NCBI GenBank assembly: GCA_043802925.1
Contig: JAZDKP010000285.1
Span: forward strand, 9,020 to 73,019
Direction: 5' to 3'
Source of the DNA: JAZDKP01 sp043802925
GTDB taxonomy: Bacteria > Fibrobacterota > OXYB2-FULL-49-7 > JAEUSG01
Length of the DNA: 64,000 bases
The translations under genes and the position numbers were made by a program. The notes under the pieces are model-generated. The model saw only the letters and a program-made list of their open reading frames with translations. It did no database searches and was not told where the DNA came from. Each line of letters opens with the position of its first letter. Positions within the stretch are counted from its first letter, which is position 1. This document shows positions 7,625 through 18,800 of this stretch, one piece after another.

Positions 7625-9627
7625 ACCTGAACAAGGACGAGCTCCGCAACCTCGAGGAACGGGTGAAAAAAGTCCCGGGCTCCCCGGGCTTCGCCCGCCT
7701 GGCCGACCATTACCGGATCGCGGGCCATGTCGACAACGCCATCGCGCTCTGCGAAACCGGGGTCAAGGCCAATCCCGAGTATCCCACCGGCCACCTTCTG
7801 CTGGGCCGCTGTTATTTTGAAAAGGAACGCGTCGAGGACGCGCGGAAGGAGTTCGAAACCGTCCTCCGGCTCGACCGTAAAAACATCTTTGCACTGAAAA
7901 TAATCGGCGACATGGAAGCGCAGAAGGGCGACAAAAGCGCGGCCGCGCGCTTCTACAAAATGGCCGCGGACTTCGACCCGCTCAATTCCGAGACCCAGTC
8001 CATGTTCCGCCAGTTCGCGCAATTCTACAAGCCCGGGAGCGCCGCGCTTCCCATCGGGCCCGCGCCCGCACAAGCCGAAACGCCACTCCCGGCCGCGGAG
8101 GCGCCGCCCGCGGAAGCCTTGGCCGAAACGCTGATGGAGCCCGCAATAGCCGCGCCCGCGGAGACCGAAATGCTCGACCTGTCAGGCGCGCAAAACTTTG
8201 ACGACCTCGAAAAGGCGGTGGACAACGCAGCGGCATCCGATGCCGGAGCCGCGCCAACGGAACCCGAACTTTCACCAAACCCGCCGGTGACCCCGGAACC
8301 TGAGGCCGCGGCGGTTGAACCACTCCGGTTCGAGGCGGAGACCCCGGCATCCGAAATCGAATTCCCGGAAATCCAGGTTGACGCCGCGGCAGACAACCTC
8401 GCCTCCATCCCGGAACCGGGCGAAACCGTGCCCCGGCCCCAAGCGGAGGCCTCACACCCGCCCGAAACGGTGGATCCGGGCATCGAAACCGAAATGGTGG
8501 ACCTGCCGCCCGAAATGACCGGCGCCATAGAGGCGCGCGTAGGCGATTTCCGCATCCGTAAGTCCCTTTTTGACCGTCTGCTCGACGAGCAGCACGGCCT
8601 TTTCGAGGAAGTGGCCGAACGCGGGACCCTGCCGCTTCCCGATGAAACTTCGGCTGAAGGGCCTGTACCCGACGCCGCACACGAAGCGCAACAGCCACCC
8701 CAGCCGCAATCCGAAATCTCCGCGTCCGCGGCGGGCATGGACGGCTTCTTCAATGTCGAAGGCGACGCCTCGGATTCCAATAGCGACGCGGCCATGGCCG
8801 GCATCGACAATGTGGAAATTGACGGAATCGTCGATGACATGGCAGTGGAAACCGAGAACGAAGCGCCCCAAAAAACAGCCCCGGCTCCGGTGGATACCGC
8901 GTCCCCTGAATCCGGCAGCGCCTTTGCCGAAGACCTCCTTGCGGACATGGACGTGGACGACGACCTCAAGACGTTCGCAGTCGAAGCCGCGGCCTTGCAG
9001 GCAACCTCCCTGCAGCCGGAGCCTCTGGCGGCCCCCGCACAACCCGAAATAAAAACCGCGCCCGTGCAGCCCGAAATCTCCTCGTCCGCGGCAGGCATGG
9101 ACGGCTTCTTCAATATCGAAGGCGCTTCCTCAGATTCTGAAAACAACGTGGCCCTGGCCGGCATCGACGACGTGGAAATTGACGGGAGGGTCGATGACGC
9201 AACGCTCGAGGAGCCGGACGCCGGCCCGGCGCAAAAGGACGGGGCCATCGAACTCGGAACGGACGTGGAATTCGAGATTCCAACCGTGGCCGCGGCAGCG
9301 CCCCGACCCCAGGCCGCGCCCGAAACCAAAATGGCCTCCGAAACGCAAACGCAAAAACAAATCAACGAAATCTTTGAAAACGCCGCGCCCAAAACAGGGG
9401 TTCCGGTCAAAAGCGGCGCGCCGGTTAAAAAGCCAAAGACGGCCAAGGCCGCGCCCAGGGTGGTGAGCAACGTGGCCACCTCAAGCCTGGCGGATATCTA
9501 CCTGCGCCAGGGACACAAGGAGCAGGCGCTCGCCGTTTACCGGAAAATGCTCGAACAGAAACCCGACAACAAACGCATCCTCGCAAAAATAGAAAAACTC
9601 GAAGAAGAAATCGAAAACGAAGAATAG
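7621..9627 (+). CDS. TPR protein with long acidic Ala/Pro/Glu-rich linker and duplicated motif
   Basis: A 668-residue protein with no signal peptide. Residues ~1-135 form TPR-like helical pairs (ADHYRIAGHVDNAIALCETG, and PTGHLLLGRCYFEKERVEDA). Residues ~140-610 are low-complexity, rich in Ala, Pro and Glu. Within them a ~45-residue block occurs twice, at ~363-408 and ~480-525, sharing the AAGMDGFFN(V/I)EG core and then AGID(N/D)VEIDG. The C terminus (~620-665) holds a further TPR (LADIYLRQGHKEQALAVYRKML). It is probably a scaffold that binds partners by its ends. The gene lies between rfaE2 (4-base overlap) and accB. The function is not recognised. Confidence 0.75.
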   Translation: MNLNKDELRNLEERVKKVPGSPGFARLADHYRIAGHVDNAIALCETGVKANPEYPTGHLLLGRCYFEKERVEDARKEFETVLRLDRKNIFALKIIGDMEAQKGDKSAAARFYKMAADFDPLNSETQSMFRQFAQFYKPGSAALPIGPAPAQAETPLPAAEAPPAEALAETLMEPAIAAPAETEMLDLSGAQNFDDLEKAVDNAAASDAGAAPTEPELSPNPPVTPEPEAAAVEPLRFEAETPASEIEFPEIQVDAAADNLASIPEPGETVPRPQAEASHPPETVDPGIETEMVDLPPEMTGAIEARVGDFRIRKSLFDRLLDEQHGLFEEVAERGTLPLPDETSAEGPVPDAAHEAQQPPQPQSEISASAAGMDGFFNVEGDASDSNSDAAMAGIDNVEIDGIVDDMAVETENEAPQKTAPAPVDTASPESGSAFAEDLLADMDVDDDLKTFAVEAAALQATSLQPEPLAAPAQPEIKTAPVQPEISSSAAGMDGFFNIEGASSDSENNVALAGIDDVEIDGRVDDATLEEPDAGPAQKDGAIELGTDVEFEIPTVAAAAPRPQAAPETKMASETQTQKQINEIFENAAPKTGVPVKSGAPVKKPKTAKAAPRVVSNVATSSLADIYLRQGHKEQALAVYRKMLEQKPDNKRILAKIEKLEEEIENEE

Positions 9628-9660
9628 GACCCAACGCCCCGCATAAAAAGGAGAGACCTC

Positions 9661-10179
9661 ATGGCAGCGAAAAAGAAGCCCCAGGAAAGCGCGAAAGACA
9701 TCGACGGGCTGTTCAGCCTCGAGCAAATCAAGGACTTCATCAAGTTTGTCGAAAAAGTCGATATCAGCGAAGTCACCGTCACCGTTAAGGACCGTACGCT
9801 GGTGGTGAGCAAGCGCCCGCGGGCCGGGGCCGTTTCCCAGGTGACGTACGCGGAGGCCCCGGGTGCGCCCGCGCCCCGCACGGCCGCACCCGCGCCGACG
9901 GCCGCCCCTTCGCCGGCACCCGCGGCGCGGCCCGCCAACCTCAAGGAAATTGTCTCGCCCATCGTCGGCACCTTCTACCGCGCCACGGACCCCAAGGCCA
10001 AGCCCTTTGTCCAGCCCGGCGACACCGTGGCCGTCAACCAGACCGTCTGCATCATCGAAGCCATGAAAATCTTCAACGAAATCAAGTCCGAGGTGAACGG
10101 CGTCATCAAGGAAATCTGCGTGGAAAACGAACAACCCGTGGAATTCGGCCAGCCCCTCTTCCTGGTGGAGACGAAATAA
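9661..10179 (+). CDS. accB: Acetyl-CoA carboxylase biotin carboxyl carrier protein
   Basis: A 172-residue BCCP with a strong AAGGAGAG ribosome site. The N-terminal [15 protein letters not shown] segment is followed by an Ala/Pro linker (residues ~63-92) and a biotinyl domain. EAMKIFNEI contains the biotinylated lysine (Lys136). [16 protein letters not shown] is the protruding thumb region typical of acetyl-CoA carboxylase BCCP. It carries carboxybiotin between AccC and the AccA/AccD carboxyltransferase. accC follows after five bases. Confidence 0.97.
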   Translation: MAAKKKPQESAKDIDGLFSLEQIKDFIKFVEKVDISEVTVTVKDRTLVVSKRPRAGAVSQVTYAEAPGAPAPRTAAPAPTAAPSPAPAARPANLKEIVSPIVGTFYRATDPKAKPFVQPGDTVAVNQTVCIIEAMKIFNEIKSEVNGVIKEICVENEQPVEFGQPLFLVETK

Positions 10180-10184
10180 CCCCT

Positions 10185-11522
<1,338 letters not shown>

Positions 11523-11536
11523 CGCGAGGTGTCTCT

Positions 11537-12268
11537 ATGAAGGCTTTGATGCTTTTCACGTCAATCCTGGCGCTTATCGCCCTGCCGGTCCTGTCCGAAA
11601 GCGTGGGCAAGCTCTCCTTTTTTGTGGGCGCAGTCAAGATTCAGCCCAAGCAGGCAACGGACGCCAAGCCGGCCAAGCTCAACCAGCCCGTGTCGGACGG
11701 TGACCGCATTGTGACCGACAAGGCCGACCGCGCGGAAGTCACGCTCAAGGACGGCAGCGTCCTTCGCATCGCGGAACTATCGGATATCATGATCGCCTGC
11801 CCCAACGGAAAGGCCGTTTCCCCGACCATCAACAAGGGCAAGCTCTGGGGCAACATCAAGAAGCTCGGCCAGCGTACTTACGATTTTGAAGTCTCGACCG
11901 GCACCGCCACTGTGGCCATCCGCGGCACGGTCTTCCGCATCGAGGACGACCCTGCGGACTCCCTCACCAAGGTCGCCGTGTACGACGGCAAAGTGGCTGT
12001 GGGCCCCAGCGTGGAGCTTAAAAAAGAGCTGACCGCCTCGGGCGCCATGCAGGAGCGCAAGGAGGTCTCGGGCCCCGCCGAAGTACCCGGCCCCTTTGAG
12101 GTCACGCTCATGGACTGGGTCACTATTGTCAAGGGCCAGCAGATTAATGTGCAGAAGGGCGGAAAATACTCGCAATTCAAGTACGACCAAAAGAAGGACG
12201 CGCAGGACGACTGGGTCAAGTTCAACAAGGAACGCGACGCGGCTGTGCTCATCAATCACGAAGAATAG
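11537..12268 (+). CDS. FecR-domain periplasmic protein
   Basis: A 243-residue protein with an N-terminal signal peptide (hydrophobic segment ending PVLSES, cleavage near residue 20). A FecR-like domain follows: VSDGDRIVTDKADRAEVTLKDGSVLRI, then GKLWGNIKK and FEVSTGTATVAIRGTVFRI. FecR domains often sense or anchor signals in the periplasm, and stand-alone secreted versions have unclear roles. There is no adjacent sigma factor, so FecR-type anti-sigma function is unlikely. It sits 14 bases downstream of accC behind a GAGGTG ribosome site, so it is probably co-transcribed. A terminator follows. Confidence 0.75.
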   Translation: MKALMLFTSILALIALPVLSESVGKLSFFVGAVKIQPKQATDAKPAKLNQPVSDGDRIVTDKADRAEVTLKDGSVLRIAELSDIMIACPNGKAVSPTINKGKLWGNIKKLGQRTYDFEVSTGTATVAIRGTVFRIEDDPADSLTKVAVYDGKVAVGPSVELKKELTASGAMQERKEVSGPAEVPGPFEVTLMDWVTIVKGQQINVQKGGKYSQFKYDQKKDAQDDWVKFNKERDAAVLINHEE

Positions 12269-12296
12269 TTTTTCATCACCTGAAATAAGCATTTCC

Positions 12297-12336
12297 GGGC
12301 CGGGTGCGCTTGAATCAAGCCAACCGGCCCTTTTCT
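12297..12336 (+). terminator. Rho-independent terminator after the acc operon
   Basis: The arm GGGCCGG (12297-12303) pairs with CCGGCCC (12324-12330), and an inner CTTGA/TCAAG pairing lengthens the stem. TTTT follows. The next start codon is only ~15 bases beyond the T-run, which leaves no room for an ordinary promoter between them. Confidence 0.75.
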
Positions 12337-12350
12337 ATTGAAGGGCTTTT

Positions 12351-13322
12351 ATGCGCCTCCTCAGCACGGACGACCTCGTTGAAACCTTCTGTAAAATCCG
12401 CCAGCGCGGGCTTTCCTTTGTCCTTTCCAAGTTCCATCTGAACCCGCTCCAAAGGACGCTCAGCACGTTCAACGAAACGGACGTCGAAACATCCAACTGG
12501 TGGATTGTCCCGGAAGTTAGGACGCGGTGGAACCGCCGCATATCGGGCGACCCGGGCAGCGCGTATGAGGACCATGTCCTTCAAAAACACTTCGCCGGAA
12601 GGTCCGGCCTGAAAATGCTGTCACTCGGAAGCGGCCCCTGCGTCCACGAGAGGCGCTTCGCGGAGTCCGGCGTCTTTGCCGAAGTGCGCTGCATCGACGC
12701 CGCGGAAAAACCCATCGACGCCGCACGCCGGGAATGCGCGGCCCACGGGCTTGCGTGCATGCGGTTCGAAGTCGCGGACATCAACCGGATGACACTTCCA
12801 ATTGAAACGTATGACCTCATACTGTTCGATTCCTCCCTGCACCATTTCCGGAGGGTGCGCGAAATGCTGGGTGACAAAGTCCGTGGCGCGCTGAAAAAGG
12901 AGGGCCTCCTCGTCATCAACGAATTCGTGGGGCCAAACCGGATTCAACTCCCGCGCCCGCAGCTCCGGGCCATCAACGCGGCGCTCCGGACCGTGCCCCC
13001 CACCTTCCGGGCCCGCCACAAATGCGGCATCCTCAAACGGAGCGTGTCGGGCCCGGGCCTGCTCCGCATGCTCCTTGCCGACCCCTCGGAGTGCGTGGAA
13101 TCCGCCTCCATTGTTCCGGCCCTGCGGGAATTCTATGATGTTGTGGAAGAAGCGCCCCTGGGCGGCAACCTGCTGTTTCTGCTGCTCAAGGACATCTCGC
13201 ACCATTTCGTGACGCCGGACGCGGAGACCCGGCGGATCCTGGAGTCCCTGTTCCGCCAGGAAGACGCCTGGTTGCTGGATTCACCCAGCGATTTTCTGTT
13301 TGGGGTTTACCGGAAGAAGTAA
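12351..13322 (+). CDS. SAM-dependent class I methyltransferase
   Basis: A 323-residue protein. KMLSLGSGPCVHE (~residues 86-98) is motif I of a class I methyltransferase fold. RCIDAAEKPIDAAR gives the acidic ribose-binding strand, and YDLILFDSSLHHFRRV the post-motif region. DKVRGALKKEGLLVINEFVG matches motif III. The substrate is not apparent; helical N- and C-terminal extensions suggest a small molecule or glycan. AAGGG before the ATG serves as ribosome site. It follows the terminator of the acc operon directly, so read-through or a promoter embedded in the FecR-like gene is needed. Confidence 0.75.
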   Translation: MRLLSTDDLVETFCKIRQRGLSFVLSKFHLNPLQRTLSTFNETDVETSNWWIVPEVRTRWNRRISGDPGSAYEDHVLQKHFAGRSGLKMLSLGSGPCVHERRFAESGVFAEVRCIDAAEKPIDAARRECAAHGLACMRFEVADINRMTLPIETYDLILFDSSLHHFRRVREMLGDKVRGALKKEGLLVINEFVGPNRIQLPRPQLRAINAALRTVPPTFRARHKCGILKRSVSGPGLLRMLLADPSECVESASIVPALREFYDVVEEAPLGGNLLFLLLKDISHHFVTPDAETRRILESLFRQEDAWLLDSPSDFLFGVYRKK

Positions 13323-13388
13323 ACACGTCCGTCCTGGTTCAATGGGGTTTGTGGCAGGAGCTTATTTTTAAAGAGGGAGTTAGGTAAT

Positions 13389-15356
13389 ATGCCACTAGCG
13401 TCTTTACCTGCAATAATCATGGCCGCGGTGTGCCTCTATGTTGGAATATATTATCTCGTTTTGTATGTTAGGCGAAGGAATGAAAAGGCGACGCTCATTT
13501 TTGCCCTTACTTGTTTTTCCGTGGTATTCTACGACATTTTTTGTGCGGGGCTTTATAGTGCCACATCCTTGGCCGAGGGCGTAAAATGGCAAAAAGGACA
13601 ATTCGCGGGCATTTGCATGCTATCCACCTCTCTCATATGGTTTATAAAATATTTAATCAAATCCAGAATCGGCATCATGGAAAAATTGGTAACACCCTTT
13701 TATGGTGTAATGCTTTTGGTGACGATGACTGTTTCAAACGAATGGACCTTAACGGTTGCAAAGCCCGCCATAAAGGACATACGCTTTGGCCATTCCTTTA
13801 TAACCACTTATTATGAATGCGCGCCCGGGATTCTATTTACACTCATCGTGGTGGTCAGTAATTTCGGATTTGTTATTCTCGTTTACCGGCTCATCCGCTA
13901 CGCCCGTTCCACCTCGAACCAGAATACGACCCCTTTCATTTTTTCATTCTTGTTGTTTTTTCTGGCGGCCATCAATGACACCTTCGTATCAACAGGGGTC
14001 TATACTTCCGTGTATTTGGCAGAATACGCCTTTATGGGCCTTATCTTGACGATGAGCTACGCATTGCTGGATCGATTTATTAATGTTCAGCAAGAAGTGG
14101 AAACGCTGAATATTTGCCTGGAAAACAAAGTCAAAGAACGCACACAAGAACTTTACACAACCAACGAACACCTTAAAAGAGAAATTGCCGAAGGAAAAAA
14201 CAAGGAAATAGAAATTACCGCCTATAGAGAGAAACTCCAGCAATCGCAGAAATTGGAGGCGATAGGACAACTCGCGGGGGGCGTCGCGCATGACTTCAAC
14301 AATTTGTTGGGGGCCATATTAGGGTTTGCGGGATTGATAAGACAGAAAGTCGAAGGCAATCCCGATCTGGTAAAACATACCGTTTCCATTATAAACGCCT
14401 CACGGCGCGCGGCTGAGTTGACAGCCCAGCTTCTTGCTTTTGCCCGCAAAGGCAACTATGTTGTGACGGTGGTTGACACACATGAAACCATTCAGGATGT
14501 TATCAAGTTATTGGAACATACAATTGATAAACGTATTGCCATTACTCAGAAGTTAGGCGCAAATCCTTCAACGGTAATGGGCGATAATTCCCAGCTCCAA
14601 AACGCGATTTTGAACCTTGCGGTAAACGCACGGGACGCGATGCCCAACGGCGGAAATTTGACGTTTGCCACAGAGGTTATTGACATGGGTGAAAACAACA
14701 TAAACGAAGTCCCCCCTGGAACCTACTTGATGCTCTCGATAAATGATACAGGGATAGGGATGGACAAGGAAACCCAGAAACGATTATTTGAACCTTTTTT
14801 TACCACGAAAGGGGTCGGGAAGGGAACGGGGCTGGGTTTGGCCAGTGTGTATGGTACGGTTAAAAGCCATCATGGGCATATCAATGTCACCAGTGAATTC
14901 GGCATGGGATCGTCATTCAATATCTATTTGCCGGTTGTGGAAAAACCCATGGCGGCGCAGCAACAAATCGCACAGGATGCCCCCTGTGGAACCGGGCATA
15001 TTCTTCTGGTCGATGATGAGCCATTGATAAGAGATGCCGCATCAGAGATGTTGTCTTTTTTAGGGTATACGGTTTATGTCTGCGAGGACGGTGATAAGGC
15101 TTTGGAATATTACAGAGAACGCCAGAAAGAAGTGAATCTGGTCATTTTGGATATCATTATGCCAAAGATGGGGGGATATGATTGTTTTTTAGCGCTTGCA
15201 AGTATTAATCCAAAAGTTAAAGTCATTGTCGCTTCCGGTTATTCCTTGGATGGTGAAGCGGAAAGGATCATTGAAAAGGGCGCGTTAGGATTTATCCAAA
15301 AACCTTTTGACTGCAGCTCCCTTGCCATGGCCATAAAGAAAGCGATCTCATGCTGA
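13389..15356 (+). CDS. Membrane-bound hybrid histidine kinase
   Basis: A 655-residue kinase. The first ~230 residues carry about seven hydrophobic helices. A coiled linker (~232-285) follows, then a HisKA domain with GGVAHDFNNLL (phospho-acceptor His301). The HATPase has NAVNARDAM-type N box (NLAVNARDAM), DTGIGM and GKGTGLGLASVYG. A C-terminal receiver domain (~535-650) starts LLVDDEPLIRD, with phospho-acceptor Asp588 in VILDIIMP and Lys in FIQKPF. The architecture is that of NtrB-like hybrid sensors using the HDFNN motif. No partner response regulator is adjacent. The gene is visibly AT-richer than its neighbours, suggesting later acquisition. Signal unknown. Confidence 0.9.
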   Translation: MPLASLPAIIMAAVCLYVGIYYLVLYVRRRNEKATLIFALTCFSVVFYDIFCAGLYSATSLAEGVKWQKGQFAGICMLSTSLIWFIKYLIKSRIGIMEKLVTPFYGVMLLVTMTVSNEWTLTVAKPAIKDIRFGHSFITTYYECAPGILFTLIVVVSNFGFVILVYRLIRYARSTSNQNTTPFIFSFLLFFLAAINDTFVSTGVYTSVYLAEYAFMGLILTMSYALLDRFINVQQEVETLNICLENKVKERTQELYTTNEHLKREIAEGKNKEIEITAYREKLQQSQKLEAIGQLAGGVAHDFNNLLGAILGFAGLIRQKVEGNPDLVKHTVSIINASRRAAELTAQLLAFARKGNYVVTVVDTHETIQDVIKLLEHTIDKRIAITQKLGANPSTVMGDNSQLQNAILNLAVNARDAMPNGGNLTFATEVIDMGENNINEVPPGTYLMLSINDTGIGMDKETQKRLFEPFFTTKGVGKGTGLGLASVYGTVKSHHGHINVTSEFGMGSSFNIYLPVVEKPMAAQQQIAQDAPCGTGHILLVDDEPLIRDAASEMLSFLGYTVYVCEDGDKALEYYRERQKEVNLVILDIIMPKMGGYDCFLALASINPKVKVIVASGYSLDGEAERIIEKGALGFIQKPFDCSSLAMAIKKAISC

Positions 15357-15463
15357 TATCATTCGCCCCGGAAAGATGTTAGTAAATCTGCTGGCTCTGT
15401 CCCATACGCAAATTATATATTATGCGCCTACTTTAACCGGGTAAAGGAGGTGTTTTTACACCT

Positions 15464-15691
15464 ATGACAGGAGTCATCATTCGTCCGAACGAGCCCTTCG
15501 AGAAGGCGCTCAAACGTTTCACCAAATCATGCGAAAAATCAGGTATCCTTTCGGACCTGCGCAAAAACATGTATTATGAAAAGCCCAGTGAGCGGAAAAA
15601 ACGCAAGCTGAACCAGGCAAAGCGCAAAGCCATGAAGGAACGCCTTATTGAAAGCGGTGTCATCAAAGTGAAGCCGCGCCCGGTGTATTGA
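15464..15691 (+). CDS. rpsU: 30S ribosomal protein S21
   Basis: A 75-residue S21. PNEPFEKALKRFTKSCEKSG and the highly basic C-terminal half (ERKKRKLNQAKRKAMKERL) are diagnostic. S21 binds the 30S platform near the 3' end of 16S rRNA and promotes mRNA binding. An AAAGGAGGTG sequence, a near-full anti-SD complement, precedes the start by ~15 bases. An AT-rich TATATTAT box lies about 45 bases upstream, so it likely has its own promoter. A strong terminator follows. Confidence 0.96.
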   Translation: MTGVIIRPNEPFEKALKRFTKSCEKSGILSDLRKNMYYEKPSERKKRKLNQAKRKAMKERLIESGVIKVKPRPVY

Positions 15692-15714
15692 TTTCTTTCT
15701 CTTGCTAAAACATC

Positions 15715-15754
15715 AAGAAGCCCGCCCTTTTTCAAGGACGGGCTTCTTTTTTTT
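15715..15754 (+). terminator. Rho-independent terminator of rpsU
   Basis: The stem AAGAAGCCCGCCCTT (15715-15729) pairs with AAGGACGGGCTTCTT (15734-15748) with one mismatch. It is followed by an uninterrupted T-run. Confidence 0.92.
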
Positions 15755-15790
15755 CTGGAATTAACCTGTTGTTGTCTTTTCCCTCTTTAC

Positions 15791-15838
15791 CCTCACCAGC
15801 CCCCTCTCCTGAAGGAGAGGGGGAAAGGGGGGGAGGTG
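15791..15838. repeat. Single copy of the GC-rich hairpin element at a stop codon
   Basis: Arms CCCCCTCTCCT (15800-15810) and AGGAGAGGGGG (15813-15823) are separated by two bases. The AAAGGGGGGGAGGTG tail runs straight into the stop codon of the minus-strand glycosidase gene (15839-15841). Arm, loop position and tail match the units of the inverted pairs near 4.4-5.7 kb. Orientation relative to the gene is the same as in the 4.4-kb pair: the transcript reads stop, tail, hairpin. Confidence 0.7.
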
Positions 15839-18800
15839 TCACTGGTAAACGTCGAGGAAGACCTCAGCGGTGAGCCCCGCGCTCAAATTGCCCATTTTCA
15901 GCAGGTTGTTGGCCGAGCCCGCGATCTCGATTTCGATCTTGTTCTTTTCGTTCTGAACGCACTTGGTGATGTCGGCCACGGCTGGTTGCCAGGGCAGCAC
16001 GGAGATGGCCGTGCCGTTGACGCGGATGTTCATGCTGGTCTCAAAGTTCTTGAAACGCAGGAACGCGCGTTTGAAATGATCGGGTTTTTCGAAAATCTGG
16101 TGATACATCATGCGGCCCGCGTAAAACGGATAACCCTGGCCGGTCCAGGAGCCGTACTTGAGGGTCTCGGCCTTCTGGGTGACGAGCCAGCCCTTGTTGC
16201 CGCGCTTCATTTCAAAGTCGCCGAGGAACACGGCCGGGTATTGCAGCATGAGCGGGGCAAAGCACGCACCGTAGGTCTTGAGCGTGATGCGGTTGAATCC
16301 GCGCTTGACATAGGCCGATACGTCGGCGCCAAAGCCGCGAAGGCCGCCGTAGACCATGGGCTTGAGCATCTCGTTCTCAACAAAGGGCCGCTCCCCGCGT
16401 CCAAAGTACTGCATGGGCTTGAGGGTGACCCCGTTGAACGAGACCTCGACCGGATAGACGCCGGAGTCCTGGCCGTTGATGGATTGATTGAGTACCTGGT
16501 TGAGGAAAAAGAAGCTCTTGGCGGGCACATAGTCAACGTTGAGGTAGCTCTCGTAGAATACGTTGAAGCCCGAGTTGACCTCGCGGTTGCTGTTTATTTT
16601 CATGGACCAGCTGGTGAGGGGCTGGGCGTTCAGGTCAAGGGGCTGGTACTCCCATTCGTCCTTGAGGATGATGCGGTAGATGCGGCTGGAGTCTTCGACA
16701 GGCAGGGCGTTGGTGAACGGGGCCGGGATTTTAACGTCGGACAGCACCAGCAGCGCGGCCTCTTCGGGCGCAAAGTTGTAGATGAAAGGCTTGACCGCGC
16801 CACTGTTGTCGGAACCGGAGAGCGAATAAAGCGCGGCCTTGTTGAGGTCGAGGTAGTAAAGATGGCCCTTGTCGTTGACCTTGACCTCCACCCGGGCGCT
16901 GTCGGTAAGCGACGTATTGAGGAGAAGGTAGTAGCGGCACTTTTTCTCGGACCAGGTGCGGCAGGTGATCCGTTTTTCGATTTCAGAGTCGGAAAAGAGC
17001 TCCACCGGCCGGTCCATGGACGGCTGGCAGAGGGTGCGCAGGGTCTCGAGTTCCTCAATTTTAGTCAGCTTGATGATGCCGCCGGGCATCTGGGCCTGAA
17101 GCCGTTCGAGGTTCTTGAGCAGCTTGGGGTCGCGTTCGCCCTCAAGCGTTTCGTAAGGCATGATGCCAAAGAAAAGGACCTTGCCGCCCTTGCGAACGAA
17201 CTTTTCGAGGAAGCCGATGAATTTTTTGGGCAGGGCCGTGGTTTCGGGAATGATGAGCATGCGGTAAACGCCCTTGATTTTTGCGCCAATTTTTAGCACC
17301 GCTTCGCCCTTGGGGTTGAGCACAAGCTGGTTCATGAGTTCTTCTGTCAGGAAGCTGAAACGGATGTTGTCCGCGGCCATCTGTTTGACCAGCGCGTCAA
17401 AATGGGTGCAGCGCTGGCGGTAGGTGGTGAGGTTGGCGGGGTTATAGCAGCCGTAGAAGGATTCGCCCGGAAAGAGCACCGCGATTTCGTCGGTAAGGAC
17501 CTGCGGCTCAAGGACCTGGTGTTTGCGGCGGAGATAAGTCAGGAATTCGCCGTAATGGCCAAAGTCGCCCGATTCCGTAAAGCTGTTCTGGGGCGCGCGC
17601 AGACCGCTTTTAAAGCGGAGCGAATAGTAGTTTCCGTCGATGAAGCGGGCGGAGAGGCCGGCCAGGCTCAGCTGATCGGACTCGTACTTGAGCTCCTTTA
17701 AGCTATGGCCGATGCCGTTGCGGTTGCGGCCCAGCACTGTGACCGCGTGGCCGTTGCCGTAGAAGCGTTTGAGGTCCGCAAAGAGCCGCGCAGAAGCGTA
17801 ATTTTCAGAAGCAAAGGAAGCGCTGCCCGCAATTCCGTCGAGTGCGCATTTGGTAAGGACGGGCGTGTAGTCGAAGCGGAGCAGGGTTTCGCCGCTGAAA
17901 AGGTCGCCCGCGTTGAGCAGGAAAAAAGTCTCGAGCTTGTTTTTGACGCCAAAGTCCTGGACGGGCTTGATGAAATTATTGGTGAGAAGCCGGAGCAGTG
18001 TCTTGTAGTAAGTGCGCCGGATTTCGCCGTTTTTACGCGAGTAGTTATCGACAAAGAGCGCGAGAACCAGCGTCATAAGATCCGTATTGCAGAGAGACTT
18101 GAGGTTCTTGACAACCGACTCGGCCCAGGGGATGCCCCGGATTCCGGTGTCGGGCGCCACGTTGGGAAGCTCGATGAGCAGGCCGTTCAGGACGCCGGCC
18201 ACCTCCTTGGGCTGCGTGCGCCGGAGGTCCATGAACGCCGCGTCAATGTAGGCCCTGGTGATTTCGATGTCGAAGCAGTTGATGGCGTAGCCGCCGATGG
18301 GCTTTTTATTATGAACGGTACGGAACACGAAGATTCGCCAGTCGCCGGCGGGCATGTTCCATTGCAGTTCACGTCCTTTGAGTTGTAACGTAATGTTTTT
18401 TGCCGAGGTGAAATCAAGGAGCTTTTCCTTGAGCTTCATGGCAAAGATATAAACGATGTCGTCGTCGGCAAAGGTGTGCTGTATTTTTTTGGGGCCTTTG
18501 GTCTTGATGACCTCGGCGAGTGAAAGATACTGGAGCCGGAAATCGGGGAGCGCGGCCGTGAGCTCGGAGTGTACGCCCGGATGCGCGTACTGCAGGTCGT
18601 CGGCAAACACCACGGTCATGTTGCGCTTTTTGGCCTGGGCCAGGATGTGCCAGAGCATGGCCTTGAAGTCCGCGGACAGGTAGTCGGGAATGACGCCGTG
18701 TTCGGCCTTGACTGCAAAACGGGTGACGCCCTGTTCGGCCATTTTCTGGATTTGAGAAGTTAAAACATCTTTTTCAAGCTTATCGTTCAGGAGCCAGATT

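Noticed and set aside
8025..9479. 484-codon minus-strand frame opposite the TPR protein gene
   Set aside because: Ser/Ala-rich antisense of the acidic linker; no ribosome site and no recognisable domain.
15836..17296. 486-codon plus-strand frame opposite the GH106-like gene
   Set aside because: Antisense frame with typical Val/Glu/Gly/His-rich artefact composition.
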